Part shown: positions 38,840-47,378 of the stretch, piece after piece
Numbering within the stretch: position 1 is the first letter of the stretch
Layout of the letters: each line of letters opens with the position of its first letter
Origin: Clostridiales bacterium
Lineage (GTDB): Bacteria > Bacillota > Clostridia > Oscillospirales > Acutalibacteraceae
Direction of reading: 5' to 3'
Length of the DNA: 64,000 nt
Assembly (NCBI GenBank): GCA_012840445.1
Contig: DULI01000008.1
Location: 1 to 64,000, forward strand
Notes under the pieces: generated by a model
What the model was told of the DNA's origin: nothing
The model's input: the letters and a program-made list of their open reading frames with translations, nothing else
Databases searched by the model: none
Made by a program: the position numbers and the translations under genes

Positions 38840-41521
38840 TTATTCAGGCTTGTTATTGAAGAATTTCTGGTAAAGGAATGTAGCAAACTTTACTATTTCG
38901 CATACCACCAACGGAATGAATGACAGAAGTACTATTTCTGTCCATTCGGTTGCGTTAAGTTCGACTAAATCAAATACGGCTCTTGCCGGGGTTAGAAGTA
39001 CTGCGAGCATTAGAATGGTGGAAAATGCAGCCGCAAGCAGCAAGTATTTGTTGGTATGGAATCCGACTTTAAAGAGTGAATGCTTGGTTCTTGCATTAAA
39101 GGCATGTACGATCTGGGAAAATGCGAGCACGGCAAAGGCCATAGTTCTAGCATAGATGTGGTCATTATCAGGAGAATAGTGCAGACCGAGGGCGTAGGCG
39201 ATAAGGGTTATTATGCCTATCATAATGCCTTGCCAAATGGCGTTGATTCCAAGCCCGTGGGCGAAAATGCTTTCGTCTTTCCTTCTGGGTTTCTGGGACA
39301 TTATGTCGTATTCTACCGGTTCACGCCCCAGCGCCAGAGCGGGGGCGCTGTCGGTTACAAGGTTTATCCAGAGTATCTGAACGGGAAGCAAGGGGGTTTC
39401 ACGCCAAATGAGCATGGCAATAAACACGGTTACAATTTCGCCAAGGTTGCAGCTAAGCAGGAAGTGAACTGCTTTTTTGATGTTGTCGAAAATTCCGCGG
39501 CCTTCCTTTACCGCCGTAACTATTGTGGCAAAGTTATCATCTGTAAGGGTCATGTCGGCAGCGCCCTTCGCGACGTCGGTGCCTGTAATGCCCATGGCGC
39601 AGCCGATATCCGCAGCTTTAAGGGCGGGGGCGTCATTAACGCCGTCACCAGTCATGGCGACTATCTGGCCCTTTTTCTGCCATGCCTTTACTATCCTGAT
39701 TTTGTCTTCGGGAGAAACGCGGGCGTATACCGAATACAGTTCGATGTTGTTTTCAAGTTCTTCGTCACTCATTTGTTTCAGCTCGGCACCGGTGATCGCC
39801 TTGTAGTCGCCGTAGAGAATACCTATCTGTTTTGCGATAGCTGTGGCGGTGATTACATGGTCACCGGTAATCATGATTGTGCGGATACCGGCCTTTTTGC
39901 AAAGCTTTACCGCGTCGGCGGCTTCGGGCCTTGGCGGGTCAATCATGCCCACAAGACCGATAAAGGTAAGGCCGTGCTCCAGCTCTTCGCTGGTGGGGTT
40001 GGTGGGGACATTCTCAAGGGGTTTTACGGCAACACCAAGCACACGCAGTGCCTCGTTGGCCATTGCGATGTTAGCTTCTTCAGCAGCCTTGCCTCCGCCG
40101 TGAACGCACCTTGAAATCAGAATATCGGGTGCGCCCTTGACAACGGCGTAGGGTTTGCCATCTATCATGTTGATGGTGGTCATCAGCTTGCGCTCGGAAT
40201 CAAACGGGATTTCGCCAAGCCGAGGATACATATTGTCTATGTCGCTTTTGCTAAGCCCCAAATGTTTTAATGCAGCGGCGACAATTCCGGTTTCGGTCGG
40301 GTCGCCGATGTGCACTTCCTTGCCGTTTTGTATTTCAACTTTAGCGTCACAGCACATGGACGCCAAGCGCAGCAACATTGATATATTATCTGTAATGTTT
40401 TCGTTTGACAGCTCGATAATGTTATTCCCGTCATATACCTTAACAAGCGCCATGCGGTTTTGGGTGAGGGTTCCGGTTTTATCCGAGCAGATAACCGAAG
40501 CGCTGCCTAAGGTTTCAACTGCGGGGAGCCTGCGGATTATGGCATTTTTCTTTACCATGCGCTGGACACCGAGTGCTAATACTATTGTGACTATGGCGGG
40601 CAGCCCCTCTGGAATTGCGGCAACAGCAAGCGAAACGGAAGTCATTAGCATATTAAGTACTTTGTTGAACATACCTGTTCCGGTAGAAGCGCCCTGGAAA
40701 ATACCGACCACGAAAATAATCGCGCAGATGACCAGTGCCAAAACCCCAAGGCTTTTTCCAAGCTGGGCAAGTTTGATTTTAAGGGGAGTTTCGGTATCGT
40801 CGGTGGATTCGAGCATTGTGGCGATTTTTCCCATTTCGGTGTTCATGCCGGTTTCGACGACAATTGCCTTGCCCCTTCCGTAGGCTACTGAGCAGCCTGA
40901 ATAAACCATGTTGAAGCGGTCGCCGATTCCCGCGATATCGGGCAAAGAATCGGACAGCATTTTTTCAACGGGTACCGATTCCCCGGTGAGCGACGATTCC
41001 TCGCAGCGCAGGCTTGCCACTTCAAACAGGCGGCCGTCGGCGGGGATATAGTCGCCGGCTTCCAGAACCATAATGTCGCCGGGGACGAGTTCAGAGGCTT
41101 TTATAAGTTTCTGCCTGCCGTCCCTGATGACTTTAGCCGACGGGGCGGCCATGTTTTTCAGGGCGGCAAGGGCGGCTTCGGCTTTGCTTTCCTGAATTAC
41201 ACCCAGAAGGGCGTTGATGAGCACGATTGCGACAATTACAAAGGGTTCAATCCAGTCGGGTGATTCCCCGGTTATTGCACCTATGGAGATGAGGATGTTG
41301 GTGAGCAGAGAAATGCCCGCCGCTATTATGAGGATTATGACCATGAAATCCTTTAGCTGGTCAATAAAGCGGCCAAAAAGGGTTTTGCCTTTTTTCTCGG
41401 TCAACTGATTTGGGCCGTATTTTTGCAGCCTAAGGTCGGCTTCGCCGGCAGTTAAACCGTCTGTAAGATTAGTATTCAGCTCACTTACAATATCGTTTAC
41501 GGTAGAACTATGCCAAATCAA
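38840..41521 (-). CDS. Calcium-type P-type (P2) cation ATPase
   Basis: An 893-residue P-type ATPase of the SERCA/PMCA-like class. Cation-binding motif AIPEGLPAIVTIVLALG (M4), phosphorylation motif CSDKTGTLTQNRM, nucleotide-binding KGAPDILISRC, hinge MITGDHVITATAIAKQIG and GDGVNDAPALKAADIG are all intact, with ten hydrophobic segments. The N-terminal cation_ATPase_N domain precedes M1. M6 bears N and D residues (WINLVTDSAPALALG) as in calcium pumps. The start is TTG (AGGGGGA 7 nt before). Likely exports Ca2+; Mn2+ cannot be excluded. Confidence 0.92.
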   Translation of the reverse strand: MIWHSSTVNDIVSELNTNLTDGLTAGEADLRLQKYGPNQLTEKKGKTLFGRFIDQLKDFMVIILIIAAGISLLTNILISIGAITGESPDWIEPFVIVAIVLINALLGVIQESKAEAALAALKNMAAPSAKVIRDGRQKLIKASELVPGDIMVLEAGDYIPADGRLFEVASLRCEESSLTGESVPVEKMLSDSLPDIAGIGDRFNMVYSGCSVAYGRGKAIVVETGMNTEMGKIATMLESTDDTETPLKIKLAQLGKSLGVLALVICAIIFVVGIFQGASTGTGMFNKVLNMLMTSVSLAVAAIPEGLPAIVTIVLALGVQRMVKKNAIIRRLPAVETLGSASVICSDKTGTLTQNRMALVKVYDGNNIIELSNENITDNISMLLRLASMCCDAKVEIQNGKEVHIGDPTETGIVAAALKHLGLSKSDIDNMYPRLGEIPFDSERKLMTTINMIDGKPYAVVKGAPDILISRCVHGGGKAAEEANIAMANEALRVLGVAVKPLENVPTNPTSEELEHGLTFIGLVGMIDPPRPEAADAVKLCKKAGIRTIMITGDHVITATAIAKQIGILYGDYKAITGAELKQMSDEELENNIELYSVYARVSPEDKIRIVKAWQKKGQIVAMTGDGVNDAPALKAADIGCAMGITGTDVAKGAADMTLTDDNFATIVTAVKEGRGIFDNIKKAVHFLLSCNLGEIVTVFIAMLIWRETPLLPVQILWINLVTDSAPALALGREPVEYDIMSQKPRRKDESIFAHGLGINAIWQGIMIGIITLIAYALGLHYSPDNDHIYARTMAFAVLAFSQIVHAFNARTKHSLFKVGFHTNKYLLLAAAFSTILMLAVLLTPARAVFDLVELNATEWTEIVLLSFIPLVVCEIVKFATFLYQKFFNNKPE

Positions 41522-41559
41522 GGATATTCCCCCTACTGGATTAATATAGTAAATAGTTT

Positions 41560-41599
41560 ACTTCAAATGCCAGAAAAAATCAATAAAGATATTTGAAGT
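41560..41599. repeat. 9-bp inverted repeat in the divergent P-ATPase/PHP region
   Basis: ACTTCAAAT at 41560-41568 and ATTTGAAGT at 41591-41599, 22 bp apart; a third TTGAAGT copy is at 41621-41627 near the PHP gene -35 region. A shared operator is possible. Confidence 0.45.
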
Positions 41600-41613
41600 G
41601 GGCTTTTGCAGGC

Positions 41614-41642
41614 TTTAAAATTGAAGTATTTAGTGCTATAAT
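41614..41642 (+). promoter_or_regulatory. Probable promoter of the PHP gene
   Basis: TTTAAA at 41614-41619, a 17-nt spacer, extended -10 TGCTATAAT with TATAAT at 41637-41642. Confidence 0.55.
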
Positions 41643-41673
41643 GACTTATATGTTTACAAAAGGGGATGTTGCT

Positions 41674-42345
41674 TTGTCTTATCTGTTTGAGATGCACTTT
41701 CATACTCCTTATACCAGCCACTGCGGGCAGGTAAAGCCTGAGGAGGCGTTGCCCAAATACAAGGAAATGGGATATGCCGGTGTAGTGGTTACCGACCACT
41801 ATTACAGGGACTGGTTTAGGGATTACAAGGATTTAAGCTGGGATGAGAAGGCTGAAAGGTGGCTTGCAGGATACAAAAAGGCGCTTGATGCCGGCCGCGA
41901 GTGCGGCATTGTTGTTATTCTGGGCATGGAAATCAGGTTTAACGACAACATCAACGACCATTTGGTTTACGGTATTGACGAGGAATTTGTATATAGAAAT
42001 AAGGAATTGTATGATTTGACTTACGAGGAATTCGCAGAACTTTGCAGGTCACAGGGACTGTTTTTTGCCCAGGCGCATCCTTTCAGGGACATTTGTTCTG
42101 CCCGAGACCCGAAATATTTAAACGGGGTTGAAATATATAACGGAAACATGCGCTGGAACAGCCACAACGATGTGGCAAAGGAGTTCGCCAAAGTAAATGG
42201 GCTTGTTGGTATATCCGGCTCGGATTTTCACGAATGGGAGGACCTTGCAAGGGGCGGCACATACCTTAACAAGTGCCCTAAGGATTCAAAGGAGCTGGCA
42301 AGGCTGCTGTTTGAAAAAGAAATAGCGGGATATAAAGAGACGTAA
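41674..42345 (+). CDS. PHP-domain phosphoesterase-like protein
   Basis: A 223-residue PHP-fold hydrolase. Metal-ligand motifs: EMHFHTPYTSHCG at the start, VVTDHYYRDWF near residue 38, LGMEIRF, AQAHPFRDIC and GSDFHEWEDLA near the end. It may hydrolyse phosphate esters, for example histidinol-phosphate- or nucleotide-type; substrate unknown. The open frame begins at 41593, but AGGGGATG lies 5 nt before TTG 41674, which also starts at the family edge (SYLFEMHFHT). Single gene between two terminator-like structures. Confidence 0.85.
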   Translation: MSYLFEMHFHTPYTSHCGQVKPEEALPKYKEMGYAGVVVTDHYYRDWFRDYKDLSWDEKAERWLAGYKKALDAGRECGIVVILGMEIRFNDNINDHLVYGIDEEFVYRNKELYDLTYEEFAELCRSQGLFFAQAHPFRDICSARDPKYLNGVEIYNGNMRWNSHNDVAKEFAKVNGLVGISGSDFHEWEDLARGGTYLNKCPKDSKELARLLFEKEIAGYKET

Positions 42346-42350
42346 AAAAG

Positions 42351-42380
42351 GCCCGGGGCAAAAAGCCCCGGGCATAAATT
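42351..42380 (+). terminator. Terminator after the PHP gene
   Basis: GCCCGGGGC and GCCCCGGGC with an AAAAA loop, followed after four bases by TTTTT; may serve both convergent genes. Confidence 0.75.
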
Positions 42381-42403
42381 TTTATGTATTTGGGTTGTGA
42401 AAC

Positions 42404-43081
42404 TTAAGCTTTGCAGCTAATATCTATGCCTAAAACACCGTAGGGCACGAGGAATTCGACAATACCTGAAGCGTAAGGCGCAATATCGTACTGCTGGAAG
42501 TAAAAGACAAACCCATTTTCGGCCAGGTAAAAGTTTTCGGGTTTGAAATTTTTATGTATTAGTTCCTTATAATTCTCAAAGAAATTCTGGGGGTTTTTCT
42601 GGGCCTGAGATATAAAAATATTTATTAACCTTTTACGGATTTCGGGATCGGGTTTAAAAAAGCTAAAGAAGGAAAGCTTCCTTCCATTTTTCAGGTTCCA
42701 GGTATCGGAGTGTCTTACCGTGCTTCCATGTGCGCCTCCGGTGAATTCGTATCTGTCGTCGTATGTGCTTAAATGGCAGTGTTTGTTATAGGTGACGGTG
42801 TATTCCATTACTGCCTGGTGGGTTCTGAAAGGATAGCCTTTGTCCTTGGAATTCTTGTAGTCGTTGACTGCATTTGGGTAAAGCTCATTGGCCGTGTAGC
42901 GGTAGAATCTGAAGGCACGGGAACGGTAGTAGGTGTTAATATTTTCTTGAACATAGCGGCTGTGATAGGCTTCAAGCGTAGGATAGCTTGCCGAGAAGGA
43001 GACCACCGTGTTTGCCCTGTATTTAAATTCATGCTTGATTTCCCGCATTTTTATCCTTGCAGACAGGTTTTCCAAATTCAT
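42404..43081 (-). CDS. DUF3298 (RsiV-like) domain protein
   Basis: A 225-residue protein with the DUF4163/DUF3298 arrangement seen in the C-terminal part of RsiV-type anti-sigma factors and spore proteins. YPTLEAYHSRYVQENINTYY and YTVTYNKHCHLSTYDDRYEFTGGAHGSTVRHSDTWNL are the DUF4163-like part; YDIAPYASGIVEFLVPYG is the DUF3298 end. It has no signal peptide or transmembrane helix and no sigma factor gene beside it, so an anti-sigma role is unlikely. ATG 43081 is chosen for its spacing to AAAGGT. Confidence 0.8.
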   Translation of the reverse strand: MNLENLSARIKMREIKHEFKYRANTVVSFSASYPTLEAYHSRYVQENINTYYRSRAFRFYRYTANELYPNAVNDYKNSKDKGYPFRTHQAVMEYTVTYNKHCHLSTYDDRYEFTGGAHGSTVRHSDTWNLKNGRKLSFFSFFKPDPEIRKRLINIFISQAQKNPQNFFENYKELIHKNFKPENFYLAENGFVFYFQQYDIAPYASGIVEFLVPYGVLGIDISCKA

Positions 43082-43265
43082 AGCCATCAAACCTTTCTGT
43101 TTGTTATTTCACAATAAGCATATGCTTGAAAATAAGTAAACTTAACGGCAATAAACGTTAAATATCAATTTGGCGCACTTTTGGCGGTTTTATGTATTTG
43201 TGGGTAAAGAAAAGCATATCAATTTATAGGACATATTCGCCTTTTTATTTTTGGAGGTGCGCAAA

Positions 43266-44528
43266 ATGAATAAATACATAAGGGTTTTATGTGGGTTAAT
43301 GGCTTCAATTTTACTGTTTGGCGCAATACAAGCACAAGCGAGCGAATGGACAGGCGGGATTGTGGGCATTTCCGATGATGCTCAGGTTGCCACCGAATAT
43401 TATTCGGAAGACCTGCTTTTGCCCCTTGATGAGCCGGAGGAGATTGTGGCGCTAAACCCCGACGGAAAGCTGGATATTGCGGCCAAATCGGTAGTTCTTA
43501 TGGAGGTATCCACCGGACAGATACTTTATGAAAACAATTCGCACGAAAAACTTCCTCCCGCGTCGATTACAAAAATTATGTCACTTCTGCTGATTTTCGA
43601 GGCGATTGACCAGGGGAAACTTGGCCTTGACAATGTGATTACCGCAAGCGAACATGCCTGCTCGCTTGGCGGGTCGCAGATATGGCTTGAGCCCGGTGAG
43701 ACCATGACGGTTGACGAGCTGCTTAAAGCTAGCGTTATTGCTTCGGCCAATGACGCTACAGTAGCGCTTGCGGAGACAGTGGCGGGCAGCGAAGAGGCCT
43801 TTGTGGCTCTTATGAACCAAAAGGCGCAGCAGTTGGGGCTTAAAGACACCCATTTTGTCAACTGCCACGGGCTTGATGTGGAAGGGCACTATACATCCGC
43901 CCACGACGTGGCGGTTATGTCCTGTGAGCTTATCAAACACGACCTTGTAAAGAAATATTCCACCGTGTGGATGGACAGTTTACGCGGCGGGAAAACCAGT
44001 TTGGTCAACACAAATAAACTGGTGAGGTTCTACGATGGCTGCACAGGCCTTAAAACTGGTACAACAAGCCAGGCGGGTTCCTGCGTGGCGGCCACCGCAA
44101 TGAGGGACGGCATGGAAATTGTGGCGGTGGTTATGGGGGCGGCAAGCTCGAAGGACCGGTTTAATGGGGCAAGGAAACTGCTTGATTACGGGTTCGCCAA
44201 TTGGTCCAAAGTAGATGTAAAGGTTGACGAGAGCCTCCTCAAAAATGTTCCCGTAAAAGGCGGACTTAAAAAGGATGTGGCAATACGAGCAGAGGGAAAC
44301 AGCAGCATTTTAGTTGCAAAGGGCAGGCAGAATGATGTGGTACAGAACATTACACTTGCCGAGATGGTAGAGGCACCTGTTGAGCAGGGGCAGCAGCTTG
44401 GCCAGGTGCATCTGATGCTTGATGATGAGGAGGTAGGGATAATACCTATTTTGGCGGTGGAATCTGTCGGGAAAATGACATTTAAGGCAGCGTACATAAG
44501 GCTTTTGGCTGTGCTGTTTAGATTGTAA
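43266..44528 (+). CDS. dacF: D-alanyl-D-alanine carboxypeptidase (DacF/DacA type)
   Basis: A 420-residue low-molecular-weight PBP that trims peptidoglycan pentapeptides. Signal peptide at residues 1-26 (YIRVLCGLMASILLFGAIQ, AQAS). Active site SITK at residues 100-103, SAN in IASANDATVAL, KTG in CTGLKTGTTSQAG. The C-terminal PBP5-like beta domain ends in a hydrophobic amphipathic tail (AAYIRLLAVLFRL) anchoring to the membrane. GGAGGTG sets the start. In sporeformers DacF acts in cortex; which paralogue this is cannot be set firmly. Confidence 0.9.
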   Translation: MNKYIRVLCGLMASILLFGAIQAQASEWTGGIVGISDDAQVATEYYSEDLLLPLDEPEEIVALNPDGKLDIAAKSVVLMEVSTGQILYENNSHEKLPPASITKIMSLLLIFEAIDQGKLGLDNVITASEHACSLGGSQIWLEPGETMTVDELLKASVIASANDATVALAETVAGSEEAFVALMNQKAQQLGLKDTHFVNCHGLDVEGHYTSAHDVAVMSCELIKHDLVKKYSTVWMDSLRGGKTSLVNTNKLVRFYDGCTGLKTGTTSQAGSCVAATAMRDGMEIVAVVMGAASSKDRFNGARKLLDYGFANWSKVDVKVDESLLKNVPVKGGLKKDVAIRAEGNSSILVAKGRQNDVVQNITLAEMVEAPVEQGQQLGQVHLMLDDEEVGIIPILAVESVGKMTFKAAYIRLLAVLFRL

Positions 44529-44586
44529 TGTGAATTATTTTTGATAAATTATTAAAAAGTTAACAATGTATTTCGGCTAATAATGG

Positions 44587-44615
44587 TTGAAACGTCACAA
44601 GATATATTGTAAAAT
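44587..44615 (+). promoter_or_regulatory. Sigma-A promoter of pgi
   Basis: TTGAAA at 44587-44592, a 17-nt spacer, TAAAAT at 44610-44615. Confidence 0.65.
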
Positions 44616-44648
44616 ATACATGACGGAAGTAAAATTTCGGAGGATACA

Positions 44649-45992
44649 ATGGCAGTAAAATTTATTGAAAAGTTTGCGTCTGATTATATAACCAAAAATG
44701 ATTTTGCAGGGCTTGAGCCGTTTGTAAAAAACGCCCATGAAATGCTGCATTCCAAAACCGGCCTGGGCAACGATTTTTTAGGCTGGCTTGATTTGCCGCT
44801 GAATTATGATAAAGATGAGTTTGAAAGGATAAAATCAGCGGCGAAACGCATTCAGGCCGATTCGGATATACTGGTTGTTATAGGCATTGGCGGTTCCTAT
44901 CTTGGTGCCAGGGCTGCGATTGAGTTCCTGCGCACATCGTACTACAACGCGCTGCCCAAAAGCACTCCCGAGATTTACTTTGCGGGAAACAGCATTAGCG
45001 GCAGCGAGCTTAGCAACCTGCTTAAAATTTGCGAAGGCAAGCGTGTGTCTGTAAATGTAATTTCCAAATCTGGCACCACAACCGAACCTGCCATAGCTTT
45101 CAGGGTATTTCGCGATTGGCTGGTTTCAAATTACGGTGAGTCTGAAGCCGCGAAGCGTATTTACTGCACAACAGACAAGAGCAAGGGCACGCTGAAACAG
45201 ATGGCCGATACTTTAGGGTATGAATGCTTTGTAATCCCCGACGACGTTGGCGGGCGCTATTCGGTGCTGACGGCTGTGGGGTTGCTGCCTCTAGCATGTT
45301 GTGGCATTGACATTGACGCATTGATGAAAGGGGCTGCGGAGGCCCATAACGCATATCTGAATCCCGATATTTACAGTAACGACTGCTATCGTTATGCGGC
45401 AATCAGAAATATTATGTATAACAAAGGCAAGGCCATTGAGCTGCTGGTCTCCTATGAGCCTCGCTTTGCGATGATGGCCGAGTGGTTTAAGCAGCTTTTT
45501 GGCGAGAGCGAGGGCAAGGACCACAAGGGGCTTTTCCCGGCGTCTGTCATATTCTCGACCGACCTGCATTCCATGGGCCAGTATATCCAGGACGGGCGCA
45601 GGATTATGTTTGAAACCGTGGTCTCCATTAACGATGCGGGCGAGGATATCCCGATAAAAGAGGAAGCCGATAATGGCGACGGGCTTAATTTCCTTGCGGG
45701 TAAAACCATGTCCTTTGTCAACAGCAAGGCGTTCGAGGGCACACTTTTAGCACATACGGACGGCGGCGTGCCCTGTTTTGTAATCGAAGTTGACAAGGCG
45801 GACGAATATAATCTCGGATGGCTTATATATTTCTTTGAAAAGGCCTGCGCGGTGTCGGGTTATATACTTGGAGTTAATCCTTTTGACCAGCCCGGGGTTG
45901 AGAGTTACAAAAAGAATATGTTCGCACTCCTTGGAAAGCCGGGATTTGAGAAAGAAAGGGAAATGCTACTTGGCAGACTTTCCAACAGGTAA
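44649..45992 (+). CDS. pgi: Glucose-6-phosphate isomerase
   Basis: A 447-residue Pgi converting glucose-6-phosphate and fructose-6-phosphate. Sugar-phosphate binding [12 protein letters not shown] near residue 80 and [15 protein letters not shown] near 140, catalytic segments [16 protein letters not shown] and [14 protein letters not shown] near the end. Length matches the short Gram-positive form. CGGAGG 6 nt before the ATG. Confidence 0.96.
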   Translation: MAVKFIEKFASDYITKNDFAGLEPFVKNAHEMLHSKTGLGNDFLGWLDLPLNYDKDEFERIKSAAKRIQADSDILVVIGIGGSYLGARAAIEFLRTSYYNALPKSTPEIYFAGNSISGSELSNLLKICEGKRVSVNVISKSGTTTEPAIAFRVFRDWLVSNYGESEAAKRIYCTTDKSKGTLKQMADTLGYECFVIPDDVGGRYSVLTAVGLLPLACCGIDIDALMKGAAEAHNAYLNPDIYSNDCYRYAAIRNIMYNKGKAIELLVSYEPRFAMMAEWFKQLFGESEGKDHKGLFPASVIFSTDLHSMGQYIQDGRRIMFETVVSINDAGEDIPIKEEADNGDGLNFLAGKTMSFVNSKAFEGTLLAHTDGGVPCFVIEVDKADEYNLGWLIYFFEKACAVSGYILGVNPFDQPGVESYKKNMFALLGKPGFEKEREMLLGRLSNR

Positions 45993-46033
45993 TGACCGCC
46001 GCTTGGCGGATTAAAATAAGGGAGATGGTTAAA

Positions 46034-46450
46034 ATGATAGAGTTAATCATTGGAAGAAGAGGATCCGGGAAAACCAAGAGACTGATTTCATTGGTTAATG
46101 AAGCGGTGGAAAAGTCCGACGGGAATGTTGTCTGCGTCGAAAAAGGTCATAACCTTACTTACAGTATAAGTCACAAAGCAAGGCTCGTAGATACTGATTA
46201 TTTCGAGATTTCCGGTTTTGACGCCTTTTACGGGCTGCTGTCCGGGATTTGCGCCGGGAATTTCGATGTTACCGATATATTTGTTGATGCCACGCTGCGC
46301 ATAGGCGGAAGGGACTTTAATCAGCTTGCCGAGTTCTTTAAAAAGGTTTCCAGTTTGTCAGACAAATGCAATACTAAATTTACATTTACCGTATCCTGCG
46401 AAGAAAGCGACCTGCCCTCTGAGATTTTTGAAGTTGCCAAAATTATTTAA
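46034..46450 (+). CDS. Small orphan P-loop protein
   Basis: A 138-residue protein with Walker A GRRGSGKTKRLIS at residues 6-18 and a Walker-B-like DVTDIFVDATLRIGG near 75-90. It is little larger than a bare P-loop core, with no helicase or AAA motifs. I do not recognise the family. ATG 46034 is chosen because GGGAG lies 9 nt upstream; the frame is open into the end of pgi (45992). It could be co-transcribed with pgi (42 nt gap) and ends at a terminator. Function unknown; ATP or GTP binding is inferred from the motifs. Confidence 0.75.
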   Translation: MIELIIGRRGSGKTKRLISLVNEAVEKSDGNVVCVEKGHNLTYSISHKARLVDTDYFEISGFDAFYGLLSGICAGNFDVTDIFVDATLRIGGRDFNQLAEFFKKVSSLSDKCNTKFTFTVSCEESDLPSEIFEVAKII

Positions 46451-46465
46451 CATATATTAAATTTC

Positions 46466-46494
46466 CGGCGGAGTGAAATACTCCGCCGTTTTTA
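46466..46494 (+). terminator. Terminator after the P-loop gene
   Basis: CGGCGGAGT pairs with ACTCCGCCG, followed by TTTTT. Confidence 0.88.
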
Positions 46495-46541
46495 TGTTAT
46501 AATAAACAAGGATATTAATTTCCCGAGAAGTATAATTTTTC

Positions 46542-46570
46542 TTGACAAAGCCTGGTCTTGTATATATAAT
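46542..46570 (+). promoter_or_regulatory. Consensus sigma-A promoter of yceD-rpmF
   Basis: TTGACA at 46542-46547, exactly 17 nt, TATAAT at 46565-46570: a perfect vegetative promoter, as expected for a ribosomal gene. Confidence 0.9.
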
Positions 46571-46596
46571 AATTGATGTTACTTTTGAGGTGCGCT

Positions 46597-47097
46597 ATGG
46601 TTCTTGACTTAAAACCGGTCTTTCTGAATGAAGGGGAAAGCATTGGCATTGATACCGAGTTTGATTTTTCCGATGTTGATCTTTCGGGACGGTATCCGCT
46701 GTCTGACCCAGTTAAGGTGACAGGAAGCATATACAACAGGGCAAGTGTTGTGTATCTTTCGATTGTGTGCGATTTCAGTTTTACTGCCGAGTGTGACCGG
46801 TGCGCCCGGGAGTGCAGCAACCATTATACCCTTCCGGTCGAGAGGATTTTGGTTACAAAGCTTGAATCCTCTGAAGATAACGACGATATACTTGTAGTCG
46901 AGGGCATGAAACTGGATTTAAAGGAACTGGTTTATACGGAAGTACTGCTGTTTTTGCCGACGAAGAATTTGTGCAAACCCGACTGCAAAGGAATTTGCCC
47001 AAGTTGCGGCAGGAACCTGAACGACGGCGAATGTGGCTGCAACAACCAAAACATCGATCCGAGATTGAGGGTTTTGGAACAGCTTTTAAATAACTAA
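46597..47097 (+). CDS. yceD: YceD family protein (DUF177)
   Basis: A 166-residue DUF177 protein, normally next to rpmF and linked to 23S rRNA accumulation and ribosome assembly. A CDRCARECSNH centre and the zinc-like cysteine cluster CKPDCKGICPSCGRNLNDGECGC near the C-terminus are typical. ATG 46597 has GAGGTG upstream; the frame is open from 46573. 32 nt before rpmF. Confidence 0.92.
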   Translation: MVLDLKPVFLNEGESIGIDTEFDFSDVDLSGRYPLSDPVKVTGSIYNRASVVYLSIVCDFSFTAECDRCARECSNHYTLPVERILVTKLESSEDNDDILVVEGMKLDLKELVYTEVLLFLPTKNLCKPDCKGICPSCGRNLNDGECGCNNQNIDPRLRVLEQLLNN

Positions 47098-47129
47098 AAT
47101 TTATGTTATGGATTTAAGGAGGTGCTGAA

Positions 47130-47312
47130 ATGGCGGTACCCAAGAGAAAAACATCTAAAGCTAGACGCGATAAGAGGCGTTCAAACGTTTGGAAACTTGA
47201 GGCTCCCATGCTGGTGGCATGTCCCCGCTGCGGAGAATATAAAAGACCCCACAGATTATGCTCTAATTGCGGATATTACAAAAACCGAGAGGTTGTAAAA
47301 GTAGAGGCTTAA
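47130..47312 (+). CDS. rpmF: 50S ribosomal protein L32
   Basis: A 60-residue L32. Begins [17 protein letters not shown] and carries a four-cysteine zinc ribbon ([20 protein letters not shown]), the C+ form. AAGGAGGTG site. Follows yceD, ends in a terminator. Confidence 0.98.
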   Translation: MAVPKRKTSKARRDKRRSNVWKLEAPMLVACPRCGEYKRPHRLCSNCGYYKNREVVKVEA

Positions 47313-47325
47313 AATTAAAATGTTT

Positions 47326-47355
47326 AGAGAGGGAGCAATCCTTCTCTATTTTTTT
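47326..47355 (+). terminator. Terminator after rpmF
   Basis: AGAGAGGG pairs with CCTTCTCT (one G-T wobble), loop AGCAAT, followed by ATTTTTTT. Confidence 0.75.
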
Positions 47356-47378
47356 ACCATATAAAGGCTGGGAAATTT

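Noticed and set aside
39080-40114. 344-codon plus-strand frame
   Set aside because: Antisense to the P-type ATPase core; low-quality composition and no motif.
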